Shown in pieces: positions 8,505-18,133 of a stretch of DNA of 64,000 nt. Source of the DNA: Bryobacteraceae bacterium (GTDB lineage Bacteria; Acidobacteriota; Terriglobia; Bryobacterales; Bryobacteraceae). The stretch's first letter is position 1. Each line of letters opens with the position of its first letter. The stretch covers positions 214,404 through 278,403 of the forward strand of contig JAHDVK010000001.1 in assembly GCA_023384675.1 (NCBI GenBank), read 5' to 3'. Made by a program: the position numbers and the translations under genes. The notes below the pieces were generated by a model. That model was not told the DNA's origin, did not search any database, and was given only the letters and a program-made list of their open reading frames with translations.

Positions 8505-9533
8505 ATGGACCGCCGAACCTTTTCCGCCTCCCTGCTCAGTCTGCCCCTCGCCGCGCAGCCGCCCGCAAGAGTCAAAGCCGCGTTTCTCGGCCTTGCGCAT
8601 TCGCATGCCTTCGACAAAGCGCGCCTCGTCCAGGCCCACCCCCGCTATACTCTCGCAGGCGCCTGGGAGCCGGATGCGGGCGTAAGAAAAACCTATGCGA
8701 AACTTCCCGCATTCCCCTGGCTCGAAAAGCAGGCCATCCTCGACGACCCTTCCATCACGGCTGTCTTTATCCAATCCGAAGTGAAGACCCACGGGCCTCT
8801 GGCGCTCGAAGCCGTGCGCTCGGGCAAGCATGTCCACATCGAAAAGCCCCCTTCAGAAACCCTGGCGGAATTCCGCGAGATCGTGGAAACGGCTCGCGCC
8901 GGGAATCTGCGGCTGCAGACCGGCTACATGTGGCGCTTCAATCCCGCCGTCGCGAAGGCCATAGAAGCGGCTCGTAGCGGCTGGCTCGGCGAGGTGTACC
9001 ACATCCACGCCCGCATGAACACCATCGTGGGCGCGCACCGGCGCCCCGAGTGGAATCTCTTCAGCGCCGGACAGATGTACGAGCAGGGCGCCCATCTCAC
9101 CGACATCATCGTCAGAATACTGGGAAAACCGGCCAAAATTACGTCATTTCTGCGTCATGACGGCGCTTTTAACGACACTTTGAAGGACAACACCGCGGCC
9201 GTCTTCGAATACCCCAAGGCCTTCGCCGTGCTGGTCTCCAGCGTGCTCCAGCCGAATGCGGGCCGCCATCGCGCACTCGAGATCTTCGGCTCGAAAGGCA
9301 ACGCCGTGGTCCGGCCCATCGAACCGCCAACGCTCGAAATAGACCTCACCGCGGCGGCCGGCCCCTATAAGCAGGGCTGGCAGAAAGTCGCACTGCCCTC
9401 CTACGAACGCTACGTCGGCGACATCGACGAACTCGCCGCGGCGCTACTCGATGGGAAACCGATGAGCGTCACGCTCGACCAGGAACTGGACATCCAGGAA
9501 ACGCTGCTGCGCGCTTCCCTCATGCTTGATTGA
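8505..9533 (+). CDS. Secreted Gfo/Idh/MocA family NAD(P)-dependent oxidoreductase
   Basis: 342 residues. The N-terminus (MDRRTFSASLLSLPLAAQ) resembles a Tat signal, so the folded enzyme would be exported with its cofactor. The nucleotide-binding half contains AAFLGLAHSH in place of the usual GxGxxG, then FIQSEVKTHGPLALEAVRSGKHVHIEKPPSET with the family EKP motif (catalytic Lys). The C-terminal half has GAHLTDIIVRILG, the acceptor-binding histidine region. Acidobacteria and Planctomycetes carry many such exported members; some act on glycosides. Substrate is unknown. A TATAAT box ends 10 bases before the ATG. Confidence 0.87.
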   Translation: MDRRTFSASLLSLPLAAQPPARVKAAFLGLAHSHAFDKARLVQAHPRYTLAGAWEPDAGVRKTYAKLPAFPWLEKQAILDDPSITAVFIQSEVKTHGPLALEAVRSGKHVHIEKPPSETLAEFREIVETARAGNLRLQTGYMWRFNPAVAKAIEAARSGWLGEVYHIHARMNTIVGAHRRPEWNLFSAGQMYEQGAHLTDIIVRILGKPAKITSFLRHDGAFNDTLKDNTAAVFEYPKAFAVLVSSVLQPNAGRHRALEIFGSKGNAVVRPIEPPTLEIDLTAAAGPYKQGWQKVALPSYERYVGDIDELAAALLDGKPMSVTLDQELDIQETLLRASLMLD

Positions 9534-9550
9534 CGCTTGCCTACGCGCTT

Positions 9551-10768
9551 TCAGAAGCTGTAACGCACCGTGAACAGCGCGTGCGAATTGCGCCGGAACT
9601 GGCCCAGAAAATCGTCTTGGCGGCCACGAATCAAAACGTAGCCGGCCGTCCAGCGCCAGTTCCGGCCCACCATCCGCGAATAGTCCCACTTGCCGAAAAA
9701 CCCGCGGCCGTTCTGACGCAGCGCGCCTTCGAAAGCCACCGAACTCAGCGGCCCCAGGTTATAGCTGGCACGGCCCAGAAACGTCTTCGTGATGCCCCGA
9801 TCGGGTGCGAAATCGAGCGGATTGCGGCGCGTGGTGATCTGTTCGCCCGCATAGCCGCCTACAAAGACCCACTCGCCGGCGATCCGCTCCGCCTGCAGCA
9901 CGTATTGCACATACTCATCCGCCTGCGGAGTTGTGGATGTGAAGTACGCGGCCTCGCCCTTGACCGTGAACCAGCGCAGCGGCACGGCCGCATCCGCCCC
10001 ATACATGCGCATTTGCGGAAAGAAACGCCGCACATCCACGCTCAATTGCGGCAGGAAACGGGCCGAGGCGTCGATCAGCGGCAGGTGGTTGAAGCCGTCA
10101 TAAAAGCTTAAAGAGAACTCATAGCCCGCTCCGATGTGGTTCCACCTCGCGCCCGCCTGCGCGCGCTGTGGAAACCGGAAGCCTTGGTCGTTCACCGGCA
10201 GTGCGCGCACCTCCTCCGGCAGCACCACCCAGCGCTGGTTCAATAGCGGCGAACGCGACGGCGTGAAGCCGGGTGCGTACACCAGATCGAACGTGTTCGC
10301 GCCACGCTCATACGTCGCCCGCACCGCCGTGATGCCCAGAAACTCGGGACTGATCACATTCAGAAAATCGCGGGGCGCGAAGCGGTCGGTGGGGTTCAGT
10401 AGATCCGCTTTGCCCCAGCGGATCAACTGCCGCCCCGCTTCCACGGTCCAGCCACCCTGGTTCCACAACAGGCTCAGGCGGCGTACTGAAGCCGCGGGGC
10501 GCTGCAAGCGGCGGTCGGCGAAGTCGATCCGCGCTTCCCGCTCGAACTGGCGGTGCGTGTCAAAGCGCCCGTCCAGCCACGCGTTCACTTTCAGATTCGA
10601 ACGCAACTGCCAGGCGGACTCCCAGCGCAGCAGGCTCTCTCCCACATAACGAGCGCTGTCGCCCTCCACAGTCTGCGGGAAGAAGAAACTCCGCACTTCC
10701 AGATAGCCGCGTTGCTCGAAGACCTGCGCGGCCAGCGGCATGGCAAGAAGAAAGACGAGGTACCGCAC
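9551..10768 (-). CDS. Outer membrane beta-barrel protein (DUF1302-like)
   Basis: 405 residues with a cleavable signal (MRYLVFLLAMPLAAQ), alternating aromatic/polar strands throughout and a C-terminal Tyr-Ser-Phe, the terminal aromatic recognised by the BAM complex. A stretch RQLIRWGKADLLNPTDRFAPRDF resembles the DUF1302-type barrels found beside lipoprotein-sorting or MMPL-type exporters. The GTG start at 10768 follows directly on the stop of the upstream LolA-like gene, so the two are translationally coupled. It probably forms the outer membrane end of the four-gene system here. The cargo is unknown. Confidence 0.72.
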   Translation of the reverse strand: MRYLVFLLAMPLAAQVFEQRGYLEVRSFFFPQTVEGDSARYVGESLLRWESAWQLRSNLKVNAWLDGRFDTHRQFEREARIDFADRRLQRPAASVRRLSLLWNQGGWTVEAGRQLIRWGKADLLNPTDRFAPRDFLNVISPEFLGITAVRATYERGANTFDLVYAPGFTPSRSPLLNQRWVVLPEEVRALPVNDQGFRFPQRAQAGARWNHIGAGYEFSLSFYDGFNHLPLIDASARFLPQLSVDVRRFFPQMRMYGADAAVPLRWFTVKGEAAYFTSTTPQADEYVQYVLQAERIAGEWVFVGGYAGEQITTRRNPLDFAPDRGITKTFLGRASYNLGPLSSVAFEGALRQNGRGFFGKWDYSRMVGRNWRWTAGYVLIRGRQDDFLGQFRRNSHALFTVRYSF

Positions 10769-11518
10769 TCAGGACAACCGCCGCAGGGCTTGCAACGTGA
10801 ACTGCCCCGCGGGCAGATCCAGGTTATACTCCAGCTTTTCGAGCTTCAGGATCGTGCGCGAATCGCGCTCCACGTCATGCATCTCCAGCGTGCGCGCGGT
10901 CCAGATGCCCTGTACCCGCTCGATCTGCGAGTACTTCAACCGCCGGATCAGCTTCGGCCCGCGGTAGCTCTCCACTTGCGCGAATACGTAGTCCGTTTTG
11001 CGGACCCACAGCAGCAGCCGCGAGTACTGCGAACGCGCCTCCGCCCTCGGAGTCGCCTCGATCCGCCAGCAGGGCGCGCCATCGATCGTCTCCTCGCCGA
11101 GCATCTTGTACGTGGAGCGGTCCACGTCGCGCTCCTCCAGATCCTCGAACGTGAAATCGGTCCCGAAAAAGCGCGTGCGCCGGTCCTGGAAAGCGATGCG
11201 GCGGTCGCGCTGCACGGCGGGCGTCCACATCCACTGGTCGGATGCGCGATCGGGATGGTTGTGAATCAACAGCGCCACGCCCCTCACCTCCGGCGGTTCC
11301 ACGAAGCGCAGCACCGCTTTCGACGCGCCCGCCGATCCAAGCCGTTCATAGATCCAGCGCTTGGTTGTGATCTTGCGCTTCGCATCGATCACCTCCAGCG
11401 TGCCTTCGTAGCGCTGCGAACCGGCCCGCGAGCGCGTCTGCGATTCCGCCACGATTTCGCGCGCGTTTTGTGCGAAAACGGGGCTCAGAAGCAGCAAAAA
11501 CAGCCAAATTCTACTCAT
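10769..11518 (-). CDS. LolA-like outer membrane lipoprotein-sorting protein
   Basis: About 249 residues with a signal peptide (MSRIWLFLLLLSPVFAQ). The mature part has the half-barrel pattern of the LolA/LppX fold, with the landmark segments REIVAESQTRS near the start, VEPPEVRGVALLIHNH and FFGTDFTFEDLEERDVDRSTYKML characteristic of the 'outer membrane lipoprotein-sorting protein' family (related to treponemal TP_0789). It should carry a lipid or lipoprotein through the periplasm. The ATG at 11518 overlaps the permease stop by 8 bases (ATGAGTAG); an upstream ATG at 11536 is less likely. Confidence 0.8.
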   Translation of the reverse strand: MSRIWLFLLLLSPVFAQNAREIVAESQTRSRAGSQRYEGTLEVIDAKRKITTKRWIYERLGSAGASKAVLRFVEPPEVRGVALLIHNHPDRASDQWMWTPAVQRDRRIAFQDRRTRFFGTDFTFEDLEERDVDRSTYKMLGEETIDGAPCWRIEATPRAEARSQYSRLLLWVRKTDYVFAQVESYRGPKLIRRLKYSQIERVQGIWTARTLEMHDVERDSRTILKLEKLEYNLDLPAGQFTLQALRRLS

Positions 11519-14063
11519 ATTCCAGCGCCTCCACAAGTGAGCCGCGCACCGCCCCCTCGGCCGGCCCGAGCGCCGAGATCAACGCCGCCCCCAACAGCAC
11601 GGGCAGCATCAGCAGTGCGATCTCCACGGGAAACTGATACTCCAGCCGCAGCCCCGCCAGGTCCCGCCGCGTGATCTCCAGGATGTACGCCAAATGCACC
11701 GCGCCCAGCGCGAAGCCAATGCACAACCCCAGCACGCCAATCGTCGCCGCCTCCATCCAGATCGTATGCCGGATCTGATTGCGCAGCCCCCCCACCGCCT
11801 GCAGCACGCCCAGTTCGCGCCGGCGATCGGCGATCGACACCGTCAGCGTGTTCACGATCCCCAGAATCGCCACCAATACGGCAACCAGAATCTGCACGTA
11901 CGTCAAACCAAACCACTGGTCCGTGATGCCAAGGATGTATTCGCGCAGTTCCTGATTCGTGAAAACGAACAGGCGCGTCTGCCCGCCGAAGCGGCCGAGC
12001 ACCGCCTGCCGCAGCGCGGGGATGGGCGTTCCGGCAGTGGCATAGATGCGGAAGACGTCCACCGTGTCATCGCCCCAATGCTCGACGAACAGCCGCCGGT
12101 CCATCATGATCGTGCCTTGCTGGTCGGAAAAATCCAGCACTACGCCCAGTACCGGCAGCTTCAATAAACCGCGTGGCGTGGGCAGTTCCAGCACGTCGCC
12201 CGTCGCGATCCGCCGCAGCATTGCGAAGTTGTCGCTCACCACCACGCCCTCGCCGCGCATCGCCTGCTGGTACATCCTGTCAGGGTCGCCTTCGATCACC
12301 CGCATCTGCACGCGCGCGGCGATCTTGCCGACATCGGCAGCCACCAGCATCACGGGCACGCCCTGATAGACAATCCGCGCCGTGCGCACGGGCTGCACTT
12401 CTTCCACGCCCGGCACAGCCGCCAATTCCTCCGCCATCCCAACCGGAAAGCGGAAACTGCGCGTGGTGAGGCTTTCCGACGACGTGACAAACAGATCCGG
12501 GTTCAGCGCCGCATCCATCCAGCGGCGGATGTGGTCGTAACTCGAACGCGCGATCCCCGCGAGCCCGATCACCAGCGCCACCGACAAAGCCAGCGCCGCC
12601 ACTGTCCCCGAAGTCCGCCGCGGCGCCTGCAACAAACTGTCGGCCGCCAGCGCCCCCTCCACCGGCCGGACCCACTTCAGCAGCGGACGCAACAGCCGCG
12701 TCAGCCACGAACCCAGCGCGGGCGTCAACAGCAGCACCGCCACCACGCTCAGCAGATAGCCCGTGTAGAAGAAGACCGGCTGATGTCCGAAGAAAACGCA
12801 CGCCAGCGCGCCGCCGAGCGCGCCAAACGCCACCCACATGCGGAGCCGGTTCTCGCCCTCGCTGATCACCTGCACGCGGCCCTTCTGCAGCGCCTTCACC
12901 GGATCGATGCCCGCCGCCGCGCGCGCCGGAATCCAGCCCGCAATCAGGCTGGTCACCACTCCGATGACCAGCGCCGAAAGCAGCAGCCGGGGGTCGGCCG
13001 AGATCTCCTCGGCCCGCTGCGCCACGCCATAAATCTCACCCAAAAAGCCACTGAGGTAGCTGGCCAGCCCGCGCGCAATCACCACCCCCAAAGCCACGCC
13101 CGCCACCGATCCCGCCAGCCCCGCGATCCCGCTCTCGATCAGGAACAGCCGGCGAATCTGCCCTCGCGTGGCGCCGAGCGCGCGCAGGATCCCGATCTCG
13201 GACCGCCGCTGCGTCACCGCGATGTTGAACGTGTTGTAGATCAGGAACAGCCCGATAAACAGCGCGAAAATGCTGGTGATGTTCGCTGTCATCGAATAAA
13301 TCTGCGCCATCGCCTCAAACTGTTTTCCCCGCGCGCTCGGCGGCTCCACGTCCAGGCCCGGCCCCAGCCGCGCCTGCAGCGCGCGCCGCGCGTCCTCCAC
13401 CCGCACGCCCTCGCGCAGCGCGATATCGATCCGGTCGAAGCGCATCCCGCGGCCCAACACCATCTGCGCGGAATAAATGTCCATGATGGCGAGATTGCCG
13501 CCAAACGCCGAAGCCAGCCCGTCGCCCTTCATCACGCCCCGGATGGTGAATTCCTTCGGGCCCGCCATGGTCTGCATCGTGAGCCGGTCGTTCAATTGCA
13601 GCCCCGTGCGTTCCGAAAACGCCGTGGTCACGATGATCGAATCGGGCTGCGCGATGAACACCAGCGGGTCATCGATGATCGCCTCGTCCGCGTCGTCGAG
13701 ATCGTAATCGCGCAGCGAACGGTCGCCCGTCATATCCACGCCCAACACGAGCAGGTTGCCCTGACCCTCGATGCCCGACTGCACCGCCGCCTCGATCACC
13801 GGTACCGCCACTTCCACCTCGGGCGCTTCCTGCACGCGTTCCAGCACGCTCTCCGGGAACCCTGTCTCGCCCGCGGATACCTGCAACTGCGTGGCCCCGG
13901 CGATCTTGTCCACGGTCTGGTTGAATGCGTACAGCACGCTCTGATTGGCCGTGTGCATGCCGACGAACACGGCCACGCCCAGCACAATACCCGCCGTGGT
14001 CAGCGTGCAGCGCACCAGGTGCTTGCGGACGTACGGCCAGGTGATGAGGCGCAGCAGCATCAT
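11511..14063 (-). CDS. ABC transporter permease with two FtsX/MacB-type units
   Basis: 850 residues. One N-terminal transmembrane segment and a large periplasmic MacB_PCD domain precede a three-helix FtsX unit (around residues 260-380, with RRSEIGILRALGATRGQIRRLFL, here given in part). A second set follows: TM, periplasmic domain, and a C-terminal FtsX unit (RRRELGVLQAVGGLRNQIR). This duplicated form is typical of LolE/'FtsX-like' single-gene permeases that extract lipids or lipoproteins from the inner membrane rather than pump them across it. It starts 3 bases after the ATPase gene stop and is coupled to the LolA-like gene, so ATPase, permease, carrier and barrel form one path. Confidence 0.87.
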   Translation of the reverse strand: MMLLRLITWPYVRKHLVRCTLTTAGIVLGVAVFVGMHTANQSVLYAFNQTVDKIAGATQLQVSAGETGFPESVLERVQEAPEVEVAVPVIEAAVQSGIEGQGNLLVLGVDMTGDRSLRDYDLDDADEAIIDDPLVFIAQPDSIIVTTAFSERTGLQLNDRLTMQTMAGPKEFTIRGVMKGDGLASAFGGNLAIMDIYSAQMVLGRGMRFDRIDIALREGVRVEDARRALQARLGPGLDVEPPSARGKQFEAMAQIYSMTANITSIFALFIGLFLIYNTFNIAVTQRRSEIGILRALGATRGQIRRLFLIESGIAGLAGSVAGVALGVVIARGLASYLSGFLGEIYGVAQRAEEISADPRLLLSALVIGVVTSLIAGWIPARAAAGIDPVKALQKGRVQVISEGENRLRMWVAFGALGGALACVFFGHQPVFFYTGYLLSVVAVLLLTPALGSWLTRLLRPLLKWVRPVEGALAADSLLQAPRRTSGTVAALALSVALVIGLAGIARSSYDHIRRWMDAALNPDLFVTSSESLTTRSFRFPVGMAEELAAVPGVEEVQPVRTARIVYQGVPVMLVAADVGKIAARVQMRVIEGDPDRMYQQAMRGEGVVVSDNFAMLRRIATGDVLELPTPRGLLKLPVLGVVLDFSDQQGTIMMDRRLFVEHWGDDTVDVFRIYATAGTPIPALRQAVLGRFGGQTRLFVFTNQELREYILGITDQWFGLTYVQILVAVLVAILGIVNTLTVSIADRRRELGVLQAVGGLRNQIRHTIWMEAATIGVLGLCIGFALGAVHLAYILEITRRDLAGLRLEYQFPVEIALLMLPVLLGAALISALGPAEGAVRGSLVEALEYE

Positions 14064-14066
14064 GGC

Positions 14067-14753
<687 letters not shown>

Positions 14754-14832
14754 GGGCGTTCTTGTTCCTACTGAAAGGATGCCAAAGTCCGGGCCGCGGA
14801 CGGAGAATTGAATGCCGCTCCGCGCGGTGCGA

Positions 14833-14838
14833 TACATT
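14833..14838 (+). promoter_or_regulatory. Candidate -10 box TACATT for the sulfatase gene
   Basis: TACATT ends 9 bases before the ATG at 14848, with TTGAAT (14808-14813) 19 bases upstream. No ribosome site lies between, suggesting a leaderless start. Confidence 0.35.
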
Positions 14839-14847
14839 GGTCTTCGC

Positions 14848-16173
14848 ATGAACCGCCGTAGCTTCATGGGCGCACTCGGCGCCGCGGCCCTCCCCGCGCG
14901 GGCGCAGCAGCGCCTGCCGAACCTGATCGTGATCATGGCCGACGACCTGGGCTACGGCGATCTGGGCTGCTACGGCCAGCAGCGCATCCGCACGCCCGAA
15001 ATCGATCAGATGGCTAAGGAAGGCATGCGGTTCACCAGCGCCTACGCCGGCTCCACCGTCTGCGCCCCTTCCCGTTGCTGCTGGCTCACCGGGCTCCACA
15101 CGGGCCACGCCCAGATGCGCGGTAATTCCACCACCTGGCTGCGCCCCGAAGACCTCACCATCCAGGAAATGCTGCGCACGGCCGGTTACCGCAATGGGGT
15201 CGTGGGCAAATGGTCCATGGGCCCGCTGGGCACCACCGGCTTCCCTTTGGAAAAGGGCGTCGATGAGTACTACGGCTACTTCTCCCAAGGCCACGCCCAC
15301 ACCTATTACCCCCAAGTCCTGCTCCACAACCGGGGGCACGTCCAGTTTCCTCGCAACTGGGGCCACACCCCGGATGTGTACGCCCCCGACCTGTTCACCG
15401 CCCACGCCGTCAAATTCATCCGCGAGGCCCGCGGCCCATACTATCTCGAAGTCAACTTCACCACGCCGCACGCCAACAACGAAAAAGGCAACGCCGGCAT
15501 GGAAGTCCCCGACGACGCCCCGTACTCCCGCCAGCCCTGGCCGCAGAACGAACGCAACTTCGCCGCTATGATCTCGCGTATGGACAAGGACGTCGGCGCC
15601 ATCCTCGAAGCCGTCCGCCGCACCGGTCGAGACACCTTCGTCCTGTTCACCTCCGACAACGGCCCCCACCGCGAGGGCGGCCACGACCCCGATTTCTTCG
15701 ACTCCAACGGCATCTACCGTGGCATCAAGCGCGACCTCTACGAAGGCGGCATCCGTGTGCCGGCCATCGCCTGGATGCCCGGCCGCGTCCCCGCCGCCGC
15801 GGTCAGTGACCATCCCTGGGCCTTCTGGGACCTCATGCCGACCTTCGCCGAATTCGCCGGCCTGCCCGCGCCCAAAGGCCTCGACGGCCGTTCCATTCTG
15901 CCGACGCTCACCGGCAAGTCTCAGGATCCGCACGAGTTCTTCTACTGGGAGTTCCACGAACGCGGCTCGAAGCAGGCCGTCCGGCACGGCGAATGGAAAG
16001 CGGTCCGCATCGCGCCCGGCGCACCCCTCGAACTCTACAACCTCCGCATCGATCCTGGCGAGAATGCCAACGTCGCGGGCCGCCACCCTGACATCGTCAA
16101 GCGCATCGAAGCGTACCTGAAGACCGCCCGCACCGAGCATCCCGCCTACCCCCTGCGCTCTGCGCCCGCCTAA
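14848..16173 (+). CDS. Exported sulfatase (arylsulfatase A type)
   Basis: 441 residues. Hydrolyses sulfate esters, most likely on polysaccharides, in the periplasm. The N-terminus (MNRRSFMGALGAAALPARAQ) is a Tat-like signal. The metal-binding MADDLGYGDLGCYG follows, then the formylglycine motif CAPSR (VCAPSRCCWLTG), whose Cys is converted to the catalytic residue. Downstream FTSDNGPHREGG supplies the second metal-binding Asp-Asn. The C-terminus (LYNLRIDPGENANVAGRHPD) is typical of the family. The ATG at 14848 is preferred to upstream in-frame codons because it sits at the signal peptide. An FGly-generating enzyme is not in the window. Confidence 0.93.
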   Translation: MNRRSFMGALGAAALPARAQQRLPNLIVIMADDLGYGDLGCYGQQRIRTPEIDQMAKEGMRFTSAYAGSTVCAPSRCCWLTGLHTGHAQMRGNSTTWLRPEDLTIQEMLRTAGYRNGVVGKWSMGPLGTTGFPLEKGVDEYYGYFSQGHAHTYYPQVLLHNRGHVQFPRNWGHTPDVYAPDLFTAHAVKFIREARGPYYLEVNFTTPHANNEKGNAGMEVPDDAPYSRQPWPQNERNFAAMISRMDKDVGAILEAVRRTGRDTFVLFTSDNGPHREGGHDPDFFDSNGIYRGIKRDLYEGGIRVPAIAWMPGRVPAAAVSDHPWAFWDLMPTFAEFAGLPAPKGLDGRSILPTLTGKSQDPHEFFYWEFHERGSKQAVRHGEWKAVRIAPGAPLELYNLRIDPGENANVAGRHPDIVKRIEAYLKTARTEHPAYPLRSAPA

Positions 16174-16207
16174 TCTCCCGCCTCGTCACGGAGATTGAAT
16201 AATTTTT
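16172..16207 (+). terminator. Rho-independent terminator after the sulfatase gene
   Basis: AATCTCC (16172-16178) pairs with GGAGATT (16190-16196) across an 11-base loop, starting in the sulfatase stop codon. A five-T run follows shortly after (16203-16207). Confidence 0.6.
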
Positions 16208-16549
16208 ATCGCCGCCATCCGTATTTTCAATTGGACACGATAGTCGATTCACCCTACCATGGGTGAAAGATAGTTGTCGTCCGCACACTGCGGAGCCGAT
16301 AATCTGAGGAGTCTCATCGCGCCCGACTCCTTGAGCTCATTGAAACTCTACGCTCGCTGGTGGATGAATTCCCTGGGATTTCGAATTCTTTCTGCCTCGA
16401 TGCTGGGCGGATACTGCGCTCTTCTTGCGCAGTTGGGAATTCCTTTGAACTTCCTCTCATTCGCCCGCTCGAACCAGCCCCCCGTCTGTGCTGCCTCTAT
16501 TTGTTCACTCGCTCCCGCGAAAATTCAATCTTGAGAGGCTCTACAACAC
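16174..16549 (+). other. Long non-coding leader upstream of the outer membrane protein gene
   Basis: 376 bases with lower GC than the flanks and no convincing gene. An 86-codon frame with a TTG start (16274-16534) has no ribosome site or recognisable product. The region holds the sulfatase terminator, a promoter-like pair with an inverted repeat (16231-16267), and otherwise nothing I can name. If transcription starts near 16267 the downstream gene has a leader of about 280 bases. Confidence 0.5.
16231..16267 (+). promoter_or_regulatory. Promoter-like pair with overlapping inverted repeat
   Basis: TTGGAC (16231-16236), 18 bases, then TACCAT (16255-16260). TTCACCC-TACCAT-GGGTGAA (16248-16267) is a perfect 7-6-7 inverted repeat that places the -10 box in its loop, as an operator would. 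Regulator unknown. Confidence 0.35.
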
Positions 16550-17335
16550 ATGTACCGTATCTCCGCCATCGCTGTGCTTTCCGGCCTGCTTGTGGCTGCC
16601 CCAACCACCGCTCGCGCGCAACAAAACCCCGACGGGGACCGCGCCTCCTACACCATTTCGATGAATCAGGACACCTTCTTTGGTTTTTATCCCATCGTCA
16701 CCGGATCATACAAGGTGAATGACAAAGTGGATTGGACCACGTATGGCATCTTCTGGACCACCCCCTCTTTCGGAACCGGGGGCGGAGGCGGACTCTGGAC
16801 CGAGTTCGGCACCGGCGTGAATTTCAATGCCTACGATGGCAAACTCAGCATCAACCCGCAACTCGGATTCCTCAATGGAAAATTACTTTCGAACGGCAAT
16901 TTCCCCATGGCCTTTGAAGGTTTTGTTCCCAATATCACCGCCAATGTGGACACGGAACGAGTGGAAGGGCAGCTCTACGCTGGCTTCTATACCGCCCTCC
17001 GCAAAGGGCGCGTCCCGGACGCCGCCGGAACGGGCCTCGCCGCCGCGCCTGTCCAAAACAACTTCGTCCACTGGTGGCTGAACGGCGGCGTGAAGCTCGC
17101 CCCGGTCATTTCGGCCGGCCTGCACTACGAAGCCCTCGACTTCCGCGCCTCAGGCTCCGGCTCCTCCGGCATCCCCAACGCCGGCGTCTACAAATGGCTC
17201 GGTCCCTATGTTCAGGCCAACCTGTCCTCGAAGTTCAACGTCCGCTTCACCTTCGGCGCGAATGTGATGGACCGCCCCGCCACCGACGGCAACGACTCCT
17301 TCTACAAACTCACGGCCACCTACAGCTTCCCCTGA
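16550..17335 (+). CDS. Predicted outer membrane or secreted beta-rich protein, function unknown
   Basis: 261 residues. Signal peptide ends near ARAQQ (residue ~24). The mature protein has many alternating aromatic residues, Gly-rich turns and a C-terminal TYSFP, which suggest a small outer membrane barrel, although the last residue is Pro rather than an aromatic. Blocks such as DWTTYGIFWTTPSFG and GVYKWLGPYVQANLS look conserved but I do not recognise the family. No ribosome site precedes the ATG. It stands alone behind a long leader with its own promoter-like sequence. Confidence 0.55.
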   Translation: MYRISAIAVLSGLLVAAPTTARAQQNPDGDRASYTISMNQDTFFGFYPIVTGSYKVNDKVDWTTYGIFWTTPSFGTGGGGGLWTEFGTGVNFNAYDGKLSINPQLGFLNGKLLSNGNFPMAFEGFVPNITANVDTERVEGQLYAGFYTALRKGRVPDAAGTGLAAAPVQNNFVHWWLNGGVKLAPVISAGLHYEALDFRASGSGSSGIPNAGVYKWLGPYVQANLSSKFNVRFTFGANVMDRPATDGNDSFYKLTATYSFP

Positions 17336-17435
17336 TCGAGTACGTGGCAAGGACTAGTAGATTCTTGCTATCCTGCCTGGATGCTGACTTGCCCCCGGCG
17401 ACTGTCCCACGGGCGCCGGGGGTTGCCAAAACCTC

Positions 17436-17443
17436 GGAGGAGC
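17436..17443 (+). promoter_or_regulatory. Strong ribosome binding site deciding a TTG start
   Basis: GGAGGAGC lies about 9 bases before TTG at 17450. It is the best Shine-Dalgarno match nearby and no ATG of the frame has one, so it fixes the start of the next gene. Confidence 0.55.
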
Positions 17444-17449
17444 AACAAA

Positions 17450-17911
17450 TTGGCTAAAGGGATTCTGCTAGGCCCAAATAAGGCCTATTACTGGAATATT
17501 GATGCTCACGTGGGCACAGGCTGCCCGAACAAGCCGGAGGATGTGGAACTCGTGCAGTTTGGTTATTATTGCATGGGGCAGAGCAAGACGGCTCCGCTCA
17601 GCCCCGCGATGCGAAAGGCTTGCCAGGCTGTCAAGCCGGGCAGTGCTTACAGCGGCGCGCCAGGGGATCCTTTAACAATCGCAATCAGGGCACACCAGCA
17701 GGCTCGGGGAGGCACCCAGGACGGCCGGGTCAGTCCGATTCAGGAGGGCACCGGCAGCTACGGGCCGACATCCTGGATGCTCGTGCCTTTGAACACTTAC
17801 CTGCGCGAGATGAACATCAACGTCTGGCCGGCGCTGCACAAGTCCCAGACTTGCCCCGGGCAGCTGAAGCAGGCGTCCACACGCGCCTTCGCGCGTGTGG
17901 ACGGAACCTAG
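17450..17911 (+). CDS. Hypothetical protein with TTG start
   Basis: About 153 residues. The frame stays open upstream to 17381, but residues before the TTG look non-coding and a strong ribosome site precedes the TTG. Visible features: KGILLGPNKAYYWNIDAHVGTGCPN at the N-terminus, a stretch EDVELVQFGYYCMG reminiscent of peptidoglycan-binding-like repeats, and a Pro-rich C-terminus. No signal peptide or membrane segment. Four Cys residues are spread through it. I do not recognise the family. Its stop overlaps the eroded deacetylase copy on the other strand, so its last codons may themselves derive from rearranged DNA. Confidence 0.5.
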   Translation: MAKGILLGPNKAYYWNIDAHVGTGCPNKPEDVELVQFGYYCMGQSKTAPLSPAMRKACQAVKPGSAYSGAPGDPLTIAIRAHQQARGGTQDGRVSPIQEGTGSYGPTSWMLVPLNTYLREMNINVWPALHKSQTCPGQLKQASTRAFARVDGT

Positions 17912-18063
17912 CCGTGCCAGCCCACCTCGCTCAGCGTTTCCAACGCCGCCAGCACTCTTTCTGCGCAATTCTACCGTGCCTTCCACCCGCCCGCTCAACC
18001 GCCAGCCGGTATCACCCACAAGAGCATCCGTCTCCGCAGCGCCAGGCTGAACACCATCCGGGC
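17908..18063 (-). pseudogene. Eroded copy of the 3' end of the adjacent HDAC-family gene
   Basis: Read on the - strand this stretch translates as [13 protein letters not shown]...GG(stop) and then, after one or more indels, [16 protein letters not shown](stop). The intact gene at 18867-19790 ends DRMVFTLALRRRI...GGYARQ...[15 protein letters not shown]. The order and the stop position match, but an in-frame TGA replaces the Tyr codon and the middle is shifted. It is therefore a dead partial duplicate of about 50 codons. It lies on the far side of the carbonic anhydrase gene from the intact copy. Confidence 0.8.
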
Positions 18064-18094
18064 GCGAGCTCACACCCGGTCCCCCATTCCTGTT

Positions 18095-18133
18095 AACCTG
18101 ACTAAAACTGGAGGTTTCCCCATGAGTCAGGTT
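18095..18133 (+). promoter_or_regulatory. Hairpin that loops out the ribosome site and start of the carbonic anhydrase gene
   Basis: AACCTGACT (18095-18103) is perfectly complementary to AGTCAGGTT (18125-18133). The 21-base loop holds the ribosome site GGAGG (18110-18114) and the ATG (18122-18124). In RNA this would present or mask the initiation region; the second arm lies within codons 2-4. Confidence 0.5.

Noticed and set aside
16274-16534. 86-codon frame with TTG start in the leader of the outer membrane protein gene
   Set aside because: No ribosome site, no recognisable product, Ser/Leu-rich composition; left as leader.
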